Source: Methylobacillus sp. MM3
GTDB lineage: Bacteria > Pseudomonadota > Gammaproteobacteria > Burkholderiales > Methylophilaceae
DNA: 64,000 nt
Direction: 5' to 3'
NCBI RefSeq assembly: GCF_001645185.1
Contig: NZ_LXTQ01000040.1
Location: forward strand, 124,001 to 188,000
This document shows, in pieces, positions 25,596 to 35,885 of this stretch. The stretch's first letter is position 1; each line of letters starts with the position of its first letter. The notes below the pieces were generated by a model that was not told the origin of the DNA, ran no database searches, and worked only from the letters and a program-made list of their open reading frames with translations. The position numbers were made by a program, and so were the translations under genes.

Positions 25596-26897
25596 ATGCC
25601 GCGTTGGACTTATACCCTGCTACTTTGTCTGCTGCTCCCGCTCGCCCTGCTGAAGCTGGTGTGGCGCGCTTTTCGCCAGCCGGAATACTTGCGCCATGTG
25701 CCCGAGCGTTTCGGTTTTTATCGCGTCCCGCGGCCCACGCAGCCCGTCATCTGGCTGCATGCCGTCTCGGTCGGCGAGACGCGCGCGACGGCGCCGCTGG
25801 TGGCCTTGCTGCGGGAGTGTTATCCACAGCACCGAATTCTTATGACGCACACCACGCCGACCGGGCGCGCGGCGGGGGAGCAGCTTTTTGGCGACAATGT
25901 GCTGCGCTGCTATCTGCCTTACGACCTGCCCGGCGCGATGGCGCGTTTTCTGGATCATTTTCAGCCCAAGGCCGGGCTGCTGATGGAAACCGAGTTGTGG
26001 TTCAACCTGATTGCGGCCTGCGAGCAGCGCGGCATGCCCTTGATGCTGGTGAATGCGCGGCTTTCGGCAAGGTCGGCGCGCGGTTATGCGCGGCTGGGCG
26101 AGCTGGTCACGGACGGCCTGCGTAAATTGACCCGAATTGCGGCACAGACCGAAGCCGATGTGCAGCGCCTGCGCGAGTTGGGCGCACAGAATGTCGTCGT
26201 GACCGGCAATCTCAAGTTCGACGTGACACCGCCGCTGGAGGCTCGGGGGAAGGGTGCGGCATTGCGGCTACTGTTCGGGGAGAAACGGCCGGTATTTCTC
26301 GCGGCGAGCACGCGCGACGGTGAAGAGCCGCTGGTGCTGGATGCGGTGGCTGCGGCGAATGTGCCCGGCCTGCTCACGGTGATCGTGCCGCGGCATCCGC
26401 AGCGATTCAATGAGGTAGCGAGCTTGCTGGATAAGCGCGGGATTGCTTATGTGCGACGTTCCTCACTGGTAGAGACCTTCTCTTCACCCCAGCCTGCTCT
26501 CGCGGAGGGAGAGCAGGCTGTCGGGCTGGATATTCAGATAGTGCTGGGCGACAGCATGGGCGAGATGTTCGCCTATTACGCCGCGTGCGACGTGGCATTT
26601 ATTGGCGGCAGCCTGTTGCCGCTGGGCGGGCAGAACCTGATCGAGGCCTGCGCCATGGGCAAGCCGGTGCTGATCGGGCCGCACACCTGGAATTTCGAAG
26701 CGGTGGCGGCGAGCGCGCTGGAAGCAGGGGCGGCGTTGCGGGTTGATGATCCGGCGGCGCTGGGAGCGAAATTGCGCGAGTTGTTCGCTGACGGTGAATT
26801 GCGCGAACGCATGTCCCGGCAGGCGCTTGCGTTCAGCGGCAGCCATAGCGGCGCGTCGCAACGGGTCATGGCCATGATAGCGCAGGTCGTAATCTGA
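25596..26897 (+). CDS. waaA: 3-deoxy-D-manno-octulosonic acid (Kdo) transferase
   Basis: A 433-residue inner-membrane-anchored glycosyltransferase that adds Kdo to lipid A precursor. It has an N-terminal membrane anchor (about 3-20), then WLHAVSVGETRAT and LLMETELWFNLI of the N-terminal domain. The C-terminal domain has VIVPRHPQRF and the CMP-Kdo loop VAFIGGSLLPLGGQNLIEAC. Between VRRS and LGDSMGEM there is about 15-20 extra residues (VETFSSPQPALAEGEQAV), encoded by a hairpin repeat at 26478-26523. The repeat keeps the frame, so the enzyme is probably functional. Confidence 0.93.
   Translation: MPRWTYTLLLCLLLPLALLKLVWRAFRQPEYLRHVPERFGFYRVPRPTQPVIWLHAVSVGETRATAPLVALLRECYPQHRILMTHTTPTGRAAGEQLFGDNVLRCYLPYDLPGAMARFLDHFQPKAGLLMETELWFNLIAACEQRGMPLMLVNARLSARSARGYARLGELVTDGLRKLTRIAAQTEADVQRLRELGAQNVVVTGNLKFDVTPPLEARGKGAALRLLFGEKRPVFLAASTRDGEEPLVLDAVAAANVPGLLTVIVPRHPQRFNEVASLLDKRGIAYVRRSSLVETFSSPQPALAEGEQAVGLDIQIVLGDSMGEMFAYYAACDVAFIGGSLLPLGGQNLIEACAMGKPVLIGPHTWNFEAVAASALEAGAALRVDDPAALGAKLRELFADGELRERMSRQALAFSGSHSGASQRVMAMIAQVVI
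26478..26523. repeat. REP-like hairpin inside waaA
   Basis: The segment TCTTCACCCCAGCCTGCTCT, then GAGGGAGAGCAGGCTG, pairs through AGCCTGCTCT/AGAGCAGGCT. It resembles the CCCTCACCCCAGCCCTCTCC arms between ku and ligD. It is placed in a surface loop of the coding region and does not shift the frame. Confidence 0.65.
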
Positions 26898-26933
26898 CCG
26901 TCATTCCGGCGAAAGCCTGTCTTCGGGCGGGTG

Positions 26934-27536
26934 TTAACTGACCGTCCCGATCTCCACCGATTCCACCCATAACAATTCACACGCGCCGTTTCCTGTATCT
27001 GTGCGACTCAATGAGCTGCGCCATTGCCAGCCGTCGTCCGCGCTGATCGCAACCAGATAGCCGCGCAAGCGGACGATCTGCCCCGGTCGAACTTCGTTCA
27101 GTCGCCGCGCTACGGCAGAATCGGCGGGAATCATGTGCGTATTGGCGCTGTGACTTTCGATTTCCTCGCGTGGAATCGGAAACTCATCGACGCGCCAGAA
27201 ATAAAAACGTCCGCTCTGGCGGATGTCGATTTTTTTCAGCACGGCCGTATCCGACATCGCGCCCCAGCCCAGCGCGAAATCCACCGGCGAAATATCGGCT
27301 TCACGGCCGAGGCGATAGCGTTCGGTGCCGAGTACGCGCGCCTCGATGATGTATTTCGCCAGCGGTTCGACGCGGTAGTTTTCCAGTGTCAGGCGAGGCG
27401 GCGAATGGATCGGTATCTGGTGCGGTTCATCCGCGATGAGTATGCCGGTGCGGGAGATTTCAACCGGACTGGTGTGGCTGAACTGGTACGCGCCGAATCC
27501 GACCAGCGCGATGAAAGCCAACGTCTGCCAGCGCAT
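26934..27536 (-). CDS. conserved hypothetical membrane-anchored protein
   Basis: A 200-residue protein with one N-terminal membrane segment (about 5-22: TLAFIALVGFGAYQF) and a hydrophilic rest. Notable segments are SPVDFALGWGAMSD and QSGRFYFWRVDEFPIPREEI. I recognise the pattern as a conserved proteobacterial hypothetical but no function is known. The start at 27536 (MRWQTLAF) directly follows the stop of the isochorismatase-like gene; the longer frame to 27599 would overlap that gene by 58 bases. Confidence 0.7.
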   Translation of the reverse strand: MRWQTLAFIALVGFGAYQFSHTSPVEISRTGILIADEPHQIPIHSPPRLTLENYRVEPLAKYIIEARVLGTERYRLGREADISPVDFALGWGAMSDTAVLKKIDIRQSGRFYFWRVDEFPIPREEIESHSANTHMIPADSAVARRLNEVRPGQIVRLRGYLVAISADDGWQWRSSLSRTDTGNGACELLWVESVEIGTVS

Positions 27537-27541
27537 GCGTT

Positions 27542-28099
27542 TTAGCGGACGAGCTTGCTGATCTGTTTGAAAGCGTCGCCCTCGGCGACCTTGAGCCACT
27601 CGAACACCACGGATTCGGTGTTGGTGACGATGACTCCGGCCTGGCGCAGGCGCGTCAGCGCATTCTGCTTGTTGGCGTCGCGACGCGACAGCACGGCATC
27701 TTCGACGACGAATACCTGATGTCCGGATTCCTGCAGTTGCAGCGCGGTTTGCAGGATGCAGATATGCGCTTCCATGCCGGCGAGGATGATCTGCGGGCGG
27801 TCGCGGTGCAGCTGCGCGCGGAAAGCGCTTTCATCGCAGCAGGAGAAACAGGTTTTTACGACGGCCGCCTCGGGTTTCAGCCATGTGCCGAGCGCAGAGA
27901 GCGTTGGGCCCAGGCCTTTGGGATATTGCTCGGTATGTACGACGGGAATTTCCAGCAATTGCGCGGCTTGCAGCAGGATGCTGCAGTTCTTCACCAGATC
28001 TTGCAAGGCCTGCGGATCCATTACTCCGCACAGTTTTTCTTGCACGTCGACGACCGCGAGCTGGCTTGAGCCGCGAATACAAAGCGAAGAGGCGTTCAT
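27542..28099 (-). CDS. isochorismatase-family cysteine hydrolase
   Basis: A 185-residue cytosolic hydrolase. The triad is visible as Asp in LAVVDVQEKL, Lys in the segment LKPEAAVVKTCFSC, and the nucleophilic Cys in ILAGMEAHICILQTAL. It resembles the YcaC/isochorismatase-like hydrolases; substrate unknown. The ATG overlaps the stop of the tolC-like gene (ATGA), so the two are translationally coupled. Confidence 0.88.
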   Translation of the reverse strand: MNASSLCIRGSSQLAVVDVQEKLCGVMDPQALQDLVKNCSILLQAAQLLEIPVVHTEQYPKGLGPTLSALGTWLKPEAAVVKTCFSCCDESAFRAQLHRDRPQIILAGMEAHICILQTALQLQESGHQVFVVEDAVLSRRDANKQNALTRLRQAGVIVTNTESVVFEWLKVAEGDAFKQISKLVR

Positions 28100-29451
28100 G
28101 AACCTTCGAGCAGTTTGTTGGTGGCGGCGAGGTCATCCTCGGTCAGCACGCCGGCGGCGGCCTTGAGCTGCAGCACGGAGAGCAGCCAGGAGTAGCGTGC
28201 CTGCAACAGATCGCGCTTGGCACTGTAGAGCTGCTGCTGCGCGTTGAGCACGTCCACGCTGGTACGCACGCCGACTTCATAGCCGAGGGAAGTCGAATCC
28301 AGCTGGCTCTGGCTGGACACCAGCGCCTGTTCGTAGGCGGTGACCTGCGCGACCGAACTGGTCACATTCAGATAGGCCTGACGCGTTTGCAGTTCGGCCT
28401 GGCGGCGCGCGGCTTCAACGTCGTCCTGCGATTTCTGCTGGTTGGCGATGGCCTCGCGCACCTTGGAACTGATAGCGCCGCCCTGATACAGGGGGATTTC
28501 AAACTGCAAGCCCACGACGGCGGTTTTGACGGCCTTGTTGTAGCCGACGAGATCGCTGCTCACGCCGCCGTTGGCGCGGTTATCGGAGTAGGTGCCGACG
28601 ACGTCCAGCGTCGGTAGATGGCCCGCCCGCGTGCGCTCCACTTCCTGATTGGCGAGTTGCAGCGACTGGAGCTGGATCTTGAGCGCCAGATTGTTCTCCG
28701 ATGCGACCTCGACCCATTTTTCCATTTCATAAGGCTCGGGGATTGCCGCCTGCAAGTCGCTCTTCGCTGTGGCGAGGCGTTGCGGCATCTGGCCGGTGAC
28801 GGCCTGGATGGCATGTTTTTTCGCTTCCAGCTCATTTACCGCGGCGATTTCCTGCGCGACCGTCAGGTCGTAACGCGCCTGCGCTTCATGCACATCGGTG
28901 ATGGTCGCGCTGCCGACCTCGAAATTGGCCTTGGCCTGTTCGAGCTGACGGCTGATCGCGGCCTTCTGCGCCTGGATGAGATCGATCTTGTCTTGCGCCA
29001 GCAGGACGTCGAAATAGGCTTGCGACACGCGCAGCATCAGGTCCTGGTGCGAGGTGTTGAGCTGCTCGTCAGCCTGCGCGACCTGGGTCTTGGATTGTGC
29101 GTACTGGATGCTGTTTTGTCTGCGGTATAGCGGCTGGTTGATGTTGAGGTTGTAGCCGTAGGTTTCGAAATCGTCGTGGCCGCTACGCCCGATATTGGTG
29201 ATGCCGCCGGTGCGGTCGAGATTGGACTGGGTATGCCCGGCGCTGGCGCCCAGCTTGGCTGTGGGCAGCAGCAGCGCCTTGCCTTGCACCAGTTTTTCCT
29301 GCGCTGCGATATTCGCGTTCTGTGCTGCCGCCCATGTCGGATCGTTAGCCTGGGCTTGCTGATAGGTCGAGAGCAAATCCTGCACCGGCATTTCCGCGTG
29401 GGAGGCCAGGGGCAAGGTCGCGATAATCAAAGCAAGTAATGTCTTGTTCAT
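28096..29451 (-). CDS. tolC: TolC-family outer-membrane efflux channel
   Basis: A 451-residue TolC-type protein with signal peptide (about 1-19, ending SHAEMP) and the paired outer-membrane efflux domains. Typical parts are YGYNLNINQPLYRR, the first strand region, and its counterpart VGLQFEIPLYQGGAISSKVRE, plus the terminal helix VGVRTSVDVLNAQQQLYSAK. It would connect inner-membrane exporters to the outside. No membrane-fusion protein is next to it; pcm lies upstream, an arrangement common in betaproteobacteria. Confidence 0.93.
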   Translation of the reverse strand: MNKTLLALIIATLPLASHAEMPVQDLLSTYQQAQANDPTWAAAQNANIAAQEKLVQGKALLLPTAKLGASAGHTQSNLDRTGGITNIGRSGHDDFETYGYNLNINQPLYRRQNSIQYAQSKTQVAQADEQLNTSHQDLMLRVSQAYFDVLLAQDKIDLIQAQKAAISRQLEQAKANFEVGSATITDVHEAQARYDLTVAQEIAAVNELEAKKHAIQAVTGQMPQRLATAKSDLQAAIPEPYEMEKWVEVASENNLALKIQLQSLQLANQEVERTRAGHLPTLDVVGTYSDNRANGGVSSDLVGYNKAVKTAVVGLQFEIPLYQGGAISSKVREAIANQQKSQDDVEAARRQAELQTRQAYLNVTSSVAQVTAYEQALVSSQSQLDSTSLGYEVGVRTSVDVLNAQQQLYSAKRDLLQARYSWLLSVLQLKAAAGVLTEDDLAATNKLLEGS

Positions 29452-29625
29452 TAGAGTATCTAATACGCCTGGACAGAAAGGCCAACGAAGTTAGCCGCCC
29501 CTACCTTACTGCGGGCCGACAGCCTGGTCAATCGACCGGCCCGACATGCTTGGCGGTACAACACGACGTCCGCTCGCGATGAGCTTGTCGATGCATGCGC
29601 GCAAGCGGTGTGCTCCGCTCGAATA

Positions 29626-30288
29626 TCAGAAGCTGAAGCGTTCCGGCTGCGGCGCACCGGTCAATTCCGGCACACAGGTTTCAAAGAGTACATCGGAGCG
29701 GAATACCTGTTCCGCAACGCGGCGAATCAGCGTGGCTTCCATGACGGGCGCTTCGCCGATGACCGCGAACAGCCGGCCGCCGATCGTCAATTGCTGCTGC
29801 AAGCCTGACGGCAACACGGGAACCGAGCCGGTGAGCACGATGACGTCGTACGGGGCGTTTGCGCTCCAGCCAAGAGCGCCGTTGCCGGTTGCCAGCGTGA
29901 CGTTGGCAATGTCGTGGCGTTCCAGATTCTTGCGTGCGGTGGCGGTGAGTTCGGGAACGCATTCGACGCTGACGACCTGCTGCGCAAGCTTCGCCAGCAG
30001 CGCCGTCATGTAGCCGCTGCCGGTGCCGATTTCCAGCACCTTGTCGGTTTTCTTGAGGCCGAGCGACTGCACGATGCGCGCTTCCATCTTGGGCGACAGC
30101 ATGCTCTGCCCATAGCCGATGGGAATCTCCAGATCGGCGAAGGCCAGCCCCAGATATTGCGGCGGCACGAAATCCTCGCGCGGCACGTCTTTCAGCAATG
30201 CCAGCACAACCGGGTCCAATACCTCCCAGGTACGGATCTGTTGTTCGATCATGTTGAAGCGGGACTGTTCGAGATCGGTATTCATCAT
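29626..30288 (-). CDS. pcm: protein-L-isoaspartate O-methyltransferase
   Basis: A 220-residue SAM-dependent methyltransferase that repairs isoaspartyl residues in aged proteins. The SAM motif is KVLEIGTGSGYMTALLAKL, with post-motif VVSVECVPELTATARKNL and the substrate segment PIGYGQSMLSPKMEARIVQ. It lies upstream of tolC with a 174-base gap in which no gene was found. Confidence 0.93.
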   Translation of the reverse strand: MMNTDLEQSRFNMIEQQIRTWEVLDPVVLALLKDVPREDFVPPQYLGLAFADLEIPIGYGQSMLSPKMEARIVQSLGLKKTDKVLEIGTGSGYMTALLAKLAQQVVSVECVPELTATARKNLERHDIANVTLATGNGALGWSANAPYDVIVLTGSVPVLPSGLQQQLTIGGRLFAVIGEAPVMEATLIRRVAEQVFRSDVLFETCVPELTGAPQPERFSF

Positions 30289-30410
30289 GGTTCGCTCAAG
30301 TCAAGTTAGCGGATTATAGCCCAAGCAATGCGGTAAGCGGCGACATCAAATCTGTAACTGTTTGAGTGGCGAGTACCGCGTTATCAACGATGCGCACGCG
30401 CGGACGCCGA

Positions 30411-31759
<1,349 letters not shown>

Positions 31760-31763
<4 letters not shown>

Positions 31764-33442
31764 TTCATTTGGCTTTCAGTCGGCAGGCGCAGGCGGAACA
31801 AGGCACCGCCGAGATGGCTTTTCCCGGCAACGATTTCGCCGCGATGTGCGGCAACGATTTGGCGAACCACCGTGAGACCGAGACCGATGCCGCCGCTGCG
31901 TTGCGTGTAAAACGGGTCGAAGACGCGATCATACAACTCCGGTGCAATGCCGGGGCCGTCGTCGGCGATTTCGAGCAGGACGGCATCGGTCCGGTGCTTG
32001 ACCGTTGCCTCGATATGCCCGCCCTCGGGAAGAATCTGCAAGGCATTCAGCAGCAGATTGAGCAGTACCTGTGTCATCTGCTCCGGATCGCACAGCGCGG
32101 TTGCGTCGGTGCCGGTATCCATGAAATCCAGCGCGATATTCTTCTTGGCGGCCTGCGGCTTGAGCATTGCTATGGCTTGCCGGGTGAGTTCGGCCAGATT
32201 GACCGGCTGCAACTCAGGCGGACGTGCCCGGGCGCAGTCGAGCAAGGTGGAGATGAGTTTGTTCATGCGCTCGGTTTCGCTGAGGATGAAACCGCATACC
32301 TCGCGGCCTTCATCGCTCAGTCCTGGTTCGCGCAGCAGCAGTTGCGCCGACGAGCGCAGAATGCCGAGCGGCGTACGCACCTCGTGCGACATTGCGGCGG
32401 CCATTTCGCCGACCACGGCAAGCTTGGCGGCGCGAGTGAGGTTTTCTTTCAGGCGGTCGAGATCGCGGATCATCTGACCGAACGCGGTAGCCAGTTCGCG
32501 TACTTCGGCGGGCCCGCCGGTCGGGGGCGGAGCCATGCGCTGCTCGCGGATGAAGTTGCGCGTGAAATAGGTAAGTTTCCCCAGGGGGCGGGCCATGCTG
32601 GCGGCAACCGGTATGGCGGCCAGTGCGGCGATGGCGACGATGAAGAGCAGCAGCAGGCTGAAGGTATGCGCCATTTGGCGTACCGGCGCGAGGGCGACGG
32701 CTTTGGATTGGGCAACGATGACTTTCCAGCCGAAACCCGGAAAATCCTCGAACCCTTTGGCGACGGCGGTGGCTGAGATTTCCTGCGTGAGATCGCGTGA
32801 ATGCCAGCCTTCGGTGGCAGCGAGCAATTTGCCCTGGCGGTCCAGCAGGGCGGCTGCACTGCCGTTGGCGGAAGTGGCAGCCAATATCTGCCTGACTTGC
32901 TCCCAGTCGAATACGGCATAGAGCGTGCCTGCATCGCCGCCTTCGATGGCGTCGGGAATCCTGGAAGAAAGCGGCAACCGGCCGGCGACGAGCCGCGCGG
33001 CATGAACATCCCCCTGTGCCAGCAGTATCCCCTGTCCACCATTGGCTGGAACGAAATGCTGCCCGATGCGGCCAGGTTCGCTGGAAGCGACGACAATATC
33101 GTGCGTGTCTGCCGCGTTCAATTCGACGTAAACGCCGCCGTAGCTGGCTTTCGACTCGCTGAGAAAGCGCGACAGACGCTTGTCTACGTCGCCCACGCGG
33201 AGCTCCTGCATGATTTCCAGCCGACTCCAGGAGGCCACGTTCTGCAAGCGTTCGAACATCATGCGGTCGATCTCGGCGGCAGTAGCTGATGCGCGCACCT
33301 GCATATCCCGTGCGATTTCGGTTTCCAGCGTGTCGCGCGCGGTTGAAAATGCCATCCACGTGATAGCTGCCGCAGGCAGCAACCCGGCGAGCAGAAATGC
33401 AGCCAGCAGGATATGACTGATGGAATAGGCTTTTCGCAACAT
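31760..33442 (-). CDS. membrane sensor histidine kinase with dCache-like sensor
   Basis: A 560-residue kinase. Membrane helix 1 is at about 10-30, a periplasmic region of about 220 residues follows (dCache-like: YGGVYVELNAADTHDIVVAS, then GTLYAVFDWEQVRQIL), and helix 2 is at about 262-288. Next come a HAMP (about 290-340), a HisKA with AAMSHEVRTPLGIL (phospho-His), and an HATPase_c with DDGPGIAPEL and GGIGLGLTVV. It should phosphorylate the NtrC-type regulator. The signal is not known; the large Cache sensor suggests a small molecule in the periplasm. Confidence 0.93.
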
Positions 33443-33475
33443 GGGTTTCGGTGGGAGAATGGCCGGGGATTTATT

Positions 33476-33496
33476 AAGCCTACTATGAATAGGCTT
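33476..33496. promoter_or_regulatory. inverted repeat between the kinase and barrel genes
   Basis: AAGCCTA, 7-base spacer, TAGGCTT: 7-base perfect arms in the 68-base divergent gap. The word GAATAGGCTTT also occurs at 33423, inside the kinase start. A candidate operator; no T tract follows. Confidence 0.4.
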
Positions 33497-33510
33497 TCAA
33501 CGGAGCATTC

Positions 33511-34509
33511 ATGCGCAACTCCTCATTTTTGGTCGCCACAAGTGTAGTCGCCGCTTTTCTGGCCTGCAACCCGGCGGCGGCAGACGACAGCGCGCCGCTT
33601 TCGGCAGAGTATCTGCACGTCGGCGGTTACGCCAGCGGTGGATTTCGAATACATCCGGGCGGGAAGGCGGCGGCCGATCTCCACGAGCTTAGCCTGATCC
33701 TGAACTGGGATGGCGGCGGCAAGCTGCACCTCTTTTCCGAATTGGAGGTGGAAACTCCGCTGACTTGGGAAGAGGGTGGATCGATCAGCAGCAATGACGC
33801 GGACTTCGACATCGAGCGCCTGTATGCCGACTACAGCCTGACAGGCGCCCTCACCGTGCGCGGCGGGCGCTTGCTGACGCCTATCGGTCGTTGGAACGTC
33901 ACGCATGCCGCACCGCTGGTGTGGACAACGAACCGTCCGGCCGCGACCGAGAAGCTGTTTCCCGAGGCGATCAATGGCGTGATGCTCTACGGCACGCTAC
34001 CGCTGAATGAAGGCGCCTTGGACTATGCGCTGTTCGGTGAGGCGCTGCGCGACCAGACGAAGGACAAGGATGAGCCCTTCTTCGAGAAAACGCGCGGCGT
34101 GCGGCTCGCTTATATCGGAATCGCAGAGGTCGGCATGACGCTTTCCGAATTCGAGGAGGACGCCATCGGCCAGCCGCGTTATCGCATGCTGGGGCTGGAC
34201 TTCTTCAAGGCGCTAAATGGCTGGGAATTCAGCGGAGAACTCTACCGCCGCTTTGCGCGCGGCAATGACGACGACCGCAGCGGCGGCGGATATGCGCAGG
34301 TGGTGGCGCCGCTGGGGAACCGGTGGTTTGCGATCGGCCGACTGGAAAACCTCCGCCTGCCGGACGAGGGCACGACCGGCCGCTGGCTGGTGGGTACGGC
34401 CTGGCGCTGGAAAAACAATCAGATATTCAAGCTGGAGTATGTCGGCGGCCGCGACGAGCATCCCGACATGCCGCGCGGTTTTGCCGCCTCTTACGCGATT
34501 CTTTTTTGA
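33511..34509 (+). CDS. outer-membrane beta-barrel protein, porin-like
   Basis: A 332-residue protein with signal peptide (about 1-24, ending PAAADDS). It has alternating amphipathic strands (LHLFSELEVETPLTWEEGG, GALTVRGGRLLTPIGRWN) and a C-terminal phenylalanine (AASYAILF), the signal for outer-membrane assembly. The segment around GRLLTPIGRWNVTH is like that of phosphate-selective or other specific porins. It is divergent to the two-component system and coupled to the PstS-like gene by TGATG, so it may form a sensing or uptake unit with them. Confidence 0.8.
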   Translation: MRNSSFLVATSVVAAFLACNPAAADDSAPLSAEYLHVGGYASGGFRIHPGGKAAADLHELSLILNWDGGGKLHLFSELEVETPLTWEEGGSISSNDADFDIERLYADYSLTGALTVRGGRLLTPIGRWNVTHAAPLVWTTNRPAATEKLFPEAINGVMLYGTLPLNEGALDYALFGEALRDQTKDKDEPFFEKTRGVRLAYIGIAEVGMTLSEFEEDAIGQPRYRMLGLDFFKALNGWEFSGELYRRFARGNDDDRSGGGYAQVVAPLGNRWFAIGRLENLRLPDEGTTGRWLVGTAWRWKNNQIFKLEYVGGRDEHPDMPRGFAASYAILF

Positions 34510-34988
34510 TGCGATTCGCGATACTCATCCTTCTTGCAGCAGCCGGCCTGCTGCCGGTTCCGGCAGTGGCGGCCGATGAGCCGCTTGCCGTCATCGTGCC
34601 GCGCCATTTCAGCGGGCGCGAGCCCAACGTGCAGGAACTCGCGCTGATCTTCAAACGCAAAAAACTGGCCTGGGACGACGGCATGCGCATTCAGGCTGTC
34701 AACCTGCCATCGGATCATCCCGCGCGGCGCCTGTTCTCGCAACGCATCCTCAAGAGCGCGCCGGAAGCGCAGACGCAATACTGGAACGCGATGTACTTCC
34801 AGGGCGTCTTTCCGCCGCATGTGGTCGCCTCGCCGGAGGCCATGCTGCGCTACATAGCCGAGACCTCGGGCGCTATCGGTTACGTGCCCGGCTGCAAGCT
34901 CGATGCGCGGGTAAAGGCGATTTTGTGGATCGATGCCTCGGGCGCCATTTCGGAAAGCTCGCCGCCCCTGGAATGCCCGCAGGATTGA
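34509..34988 (+). CDS. small PstS-like periplasmic binding protein
   Basis: A 159-residue protein with signal peptide (about 1-21, ending PAVAADE). The rest is one lobe of the phosphate-binding-protein-like fold: VIVPRHFSGREPNVQELALI, then QTQYWNAMYFQG and AMLRYIAETSGAIGYVPG. These short PstS-like proteins occur beside two-component systems and porins; the ligand is unknown. The start at 34509 overlaps the stop of the barrel gene; the longer frame from 34323 is an overlap artefact. Confidence 0.8.
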   Translation: MRFAILILLAAAGLLPVPAVAADEPLAVIVPRHFSGREPNVQELALIFKRKKLAWDDGMRIQAVNLPSDHPARRLFSQRILKSAPEAQTQYWNAMYFQGVFPPHVVASPEAMLRYIAETSGAIGYVPGCKLDARVKAILWIDASGAISESSPPLECPQD

Positions 34989-35052
34989 TACACAAGCCCT
35001 GCAAATAATGCAGAACCGTTTTGCGCCTAGCCTGCATTTTTTGCGTGATCGT

Positions 35053-35068
35053 AATAGAACATTCTATT
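35053..35068. promoter_or_regulatory. palindrome, candidate upstream activator site
   Basis: AATAGAACATTCTATT has two 7-base perfect arms around CA. Its centre is about 134 bases before the predicted start of the sigma-54 promoter, the usual distance for an NtrC-type activator. The half word GTAATAGA recurs at 35118-35125. Confidence 0.55.
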
Positions 35069-35128
35069 TATCTCCCCCTTGGCCTTGGCCTTGGTTATTA
35101 ATCCATCTTATTGAAATGTAATAGATAT

Positions 35129-35148
35129 AACGCCATCTCAAGGGCGTT
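35129..35148. promoter_or_regulatory. second inverted repeat in the operon leader region
   Basis: AACGCC, 8-base spacer, GGCGTT; centre about 57 bases before the predicted start. It may be a further protein site. The stretch between this and 35068 also has CCTTGG three times in tandem (35077-35094). Confidence 0.4.
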
Positions 35149-35167
35149 TAAGCAGAATTTTCCCTGA

Positions 35168-35184
35168 TTGGCACAGCGGTTGCT
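35168..35184 (+). promoter_or_regulatory. sigma-54 (-24/-12) promoter
   Basis: TTGGCACAGCGGTTGCT matches the consensus TTGGCACG-N4-TTGCW nearly perfectly. The invariant GG (35170-35171) and GC (35182-35183) are 10 bases apart, as required. Transcription should start near 35195, about 23 bases before the first gene of the six-gene run. An NtrC-type regulator is encoded 3.4 kb upstream. Confidence 0.88.
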
Positions 35185-35217
35185 GAACTAACTGCAGATT
35201 AATTTGCAGGAGCTCTC

Positions 35218-35883
35218 ATGCTTTGCGCCAACCTGATTGTTAAACCGCTTTCCGACATTCATGCCGCACCGGCGCCGGACATTATCCGGCAGGAAGCGGA
35301 CATTCACGTCCACGGCTCGCCGCACTACACCACCCGGTTGTGCGGGCCCGACGCGCCGGAGCGGGCGGAGCTGGAGCAATTCATCCGCCTCGTTTTCCAG
35401 CGCGCTTACGGCGCCAGCATCAGGCATTTCATGCCGCAGCTGATGAGCCTGCGCGACGCCGGGGGCAGCTTGCTGGCCGTGTGTGGCCTGCGCAATGCCG
35501 ATCACGGGACGTTGTTCCTGGAAACCTATCTCGATGCGCCGGTGGAGCACGTCATCGCCAACCGCACGCAACGCGGCGTGGAGCGTAGCGACATTGTCGA
35601 AATCGGCAATCTGGCCGTGGCCGCGCCGGGTATTGCGCCGCACCTGCTGGCAAGCGTCAGCCATTATCTGCACGGTACGGGCACGCAATGGGCCGTGTTC
35701 ACCGCGATCCCGGTGCTGCGCAATTCGCTCGCACGTTTGAACATGCAGCTCGAAGTGCTGGCCGATGCCAGCCTGCAACGCATCGTGCCGGAAGAGCGGC
35801 CGGAGTGGGGCACGTATTACGACAAGAATCCGCAGGTGATGGCCGTGTGTCGCGCTTCCCGTCCGGATTTCACGGCGGCCTGA
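35218..35883 (+). CDS. thermostable-hemolysin-family protein, probable acyltransferase fold
   Basis: A 221-residue protein of the thermostable hemolysin family (named after Vibrio delta-VPH). There is no signal peptide or membrane segment. The middle part resembles a GNAT/autoinducer-synthase-like fold: LLAVCGLRNADHGTLFLETY, then SDIVEIGNLAVAAPGIAPHL, then TAIPVLRNSLARLNM. The name therefore says little about its work. An N- or O-acyltransferase acting with the acyl-ligase that follows is my inference. The ATG has a GCAGGAG site and lies 23 bases after the predicted start of a sigma-54 promoter. It is the first gene of the six-gene run. Confidence 0.8.
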   Translation: MLCANLIVKPLSDIHAAPAPDIIRQEADIHVHGSPHYTTRLCGPDAPERAELEQFIRLVFQRAYGASIRHFMPQLMSLRDAGGSLLAVCGLRNADHGTLFLETYLDAPVEHVIANRTQRGVERSDIVEIGNLAVAAPGIAPHLLASVSHYLHGTGTQWAVFTAIPVLRNSLARLNMQLEVLADASLQRIVPEERPEWGTYYDKNPQVMAVCRASRPDFTAA

Positions 35884-35885
35884 AG

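Noticed and set aside
35218-35883. A true pore-forming secreted hemolysin
   Set aside because: No signal peptide or amphipathic pore segment is visible, and the context is metabolic. The family name was kept but not the function.
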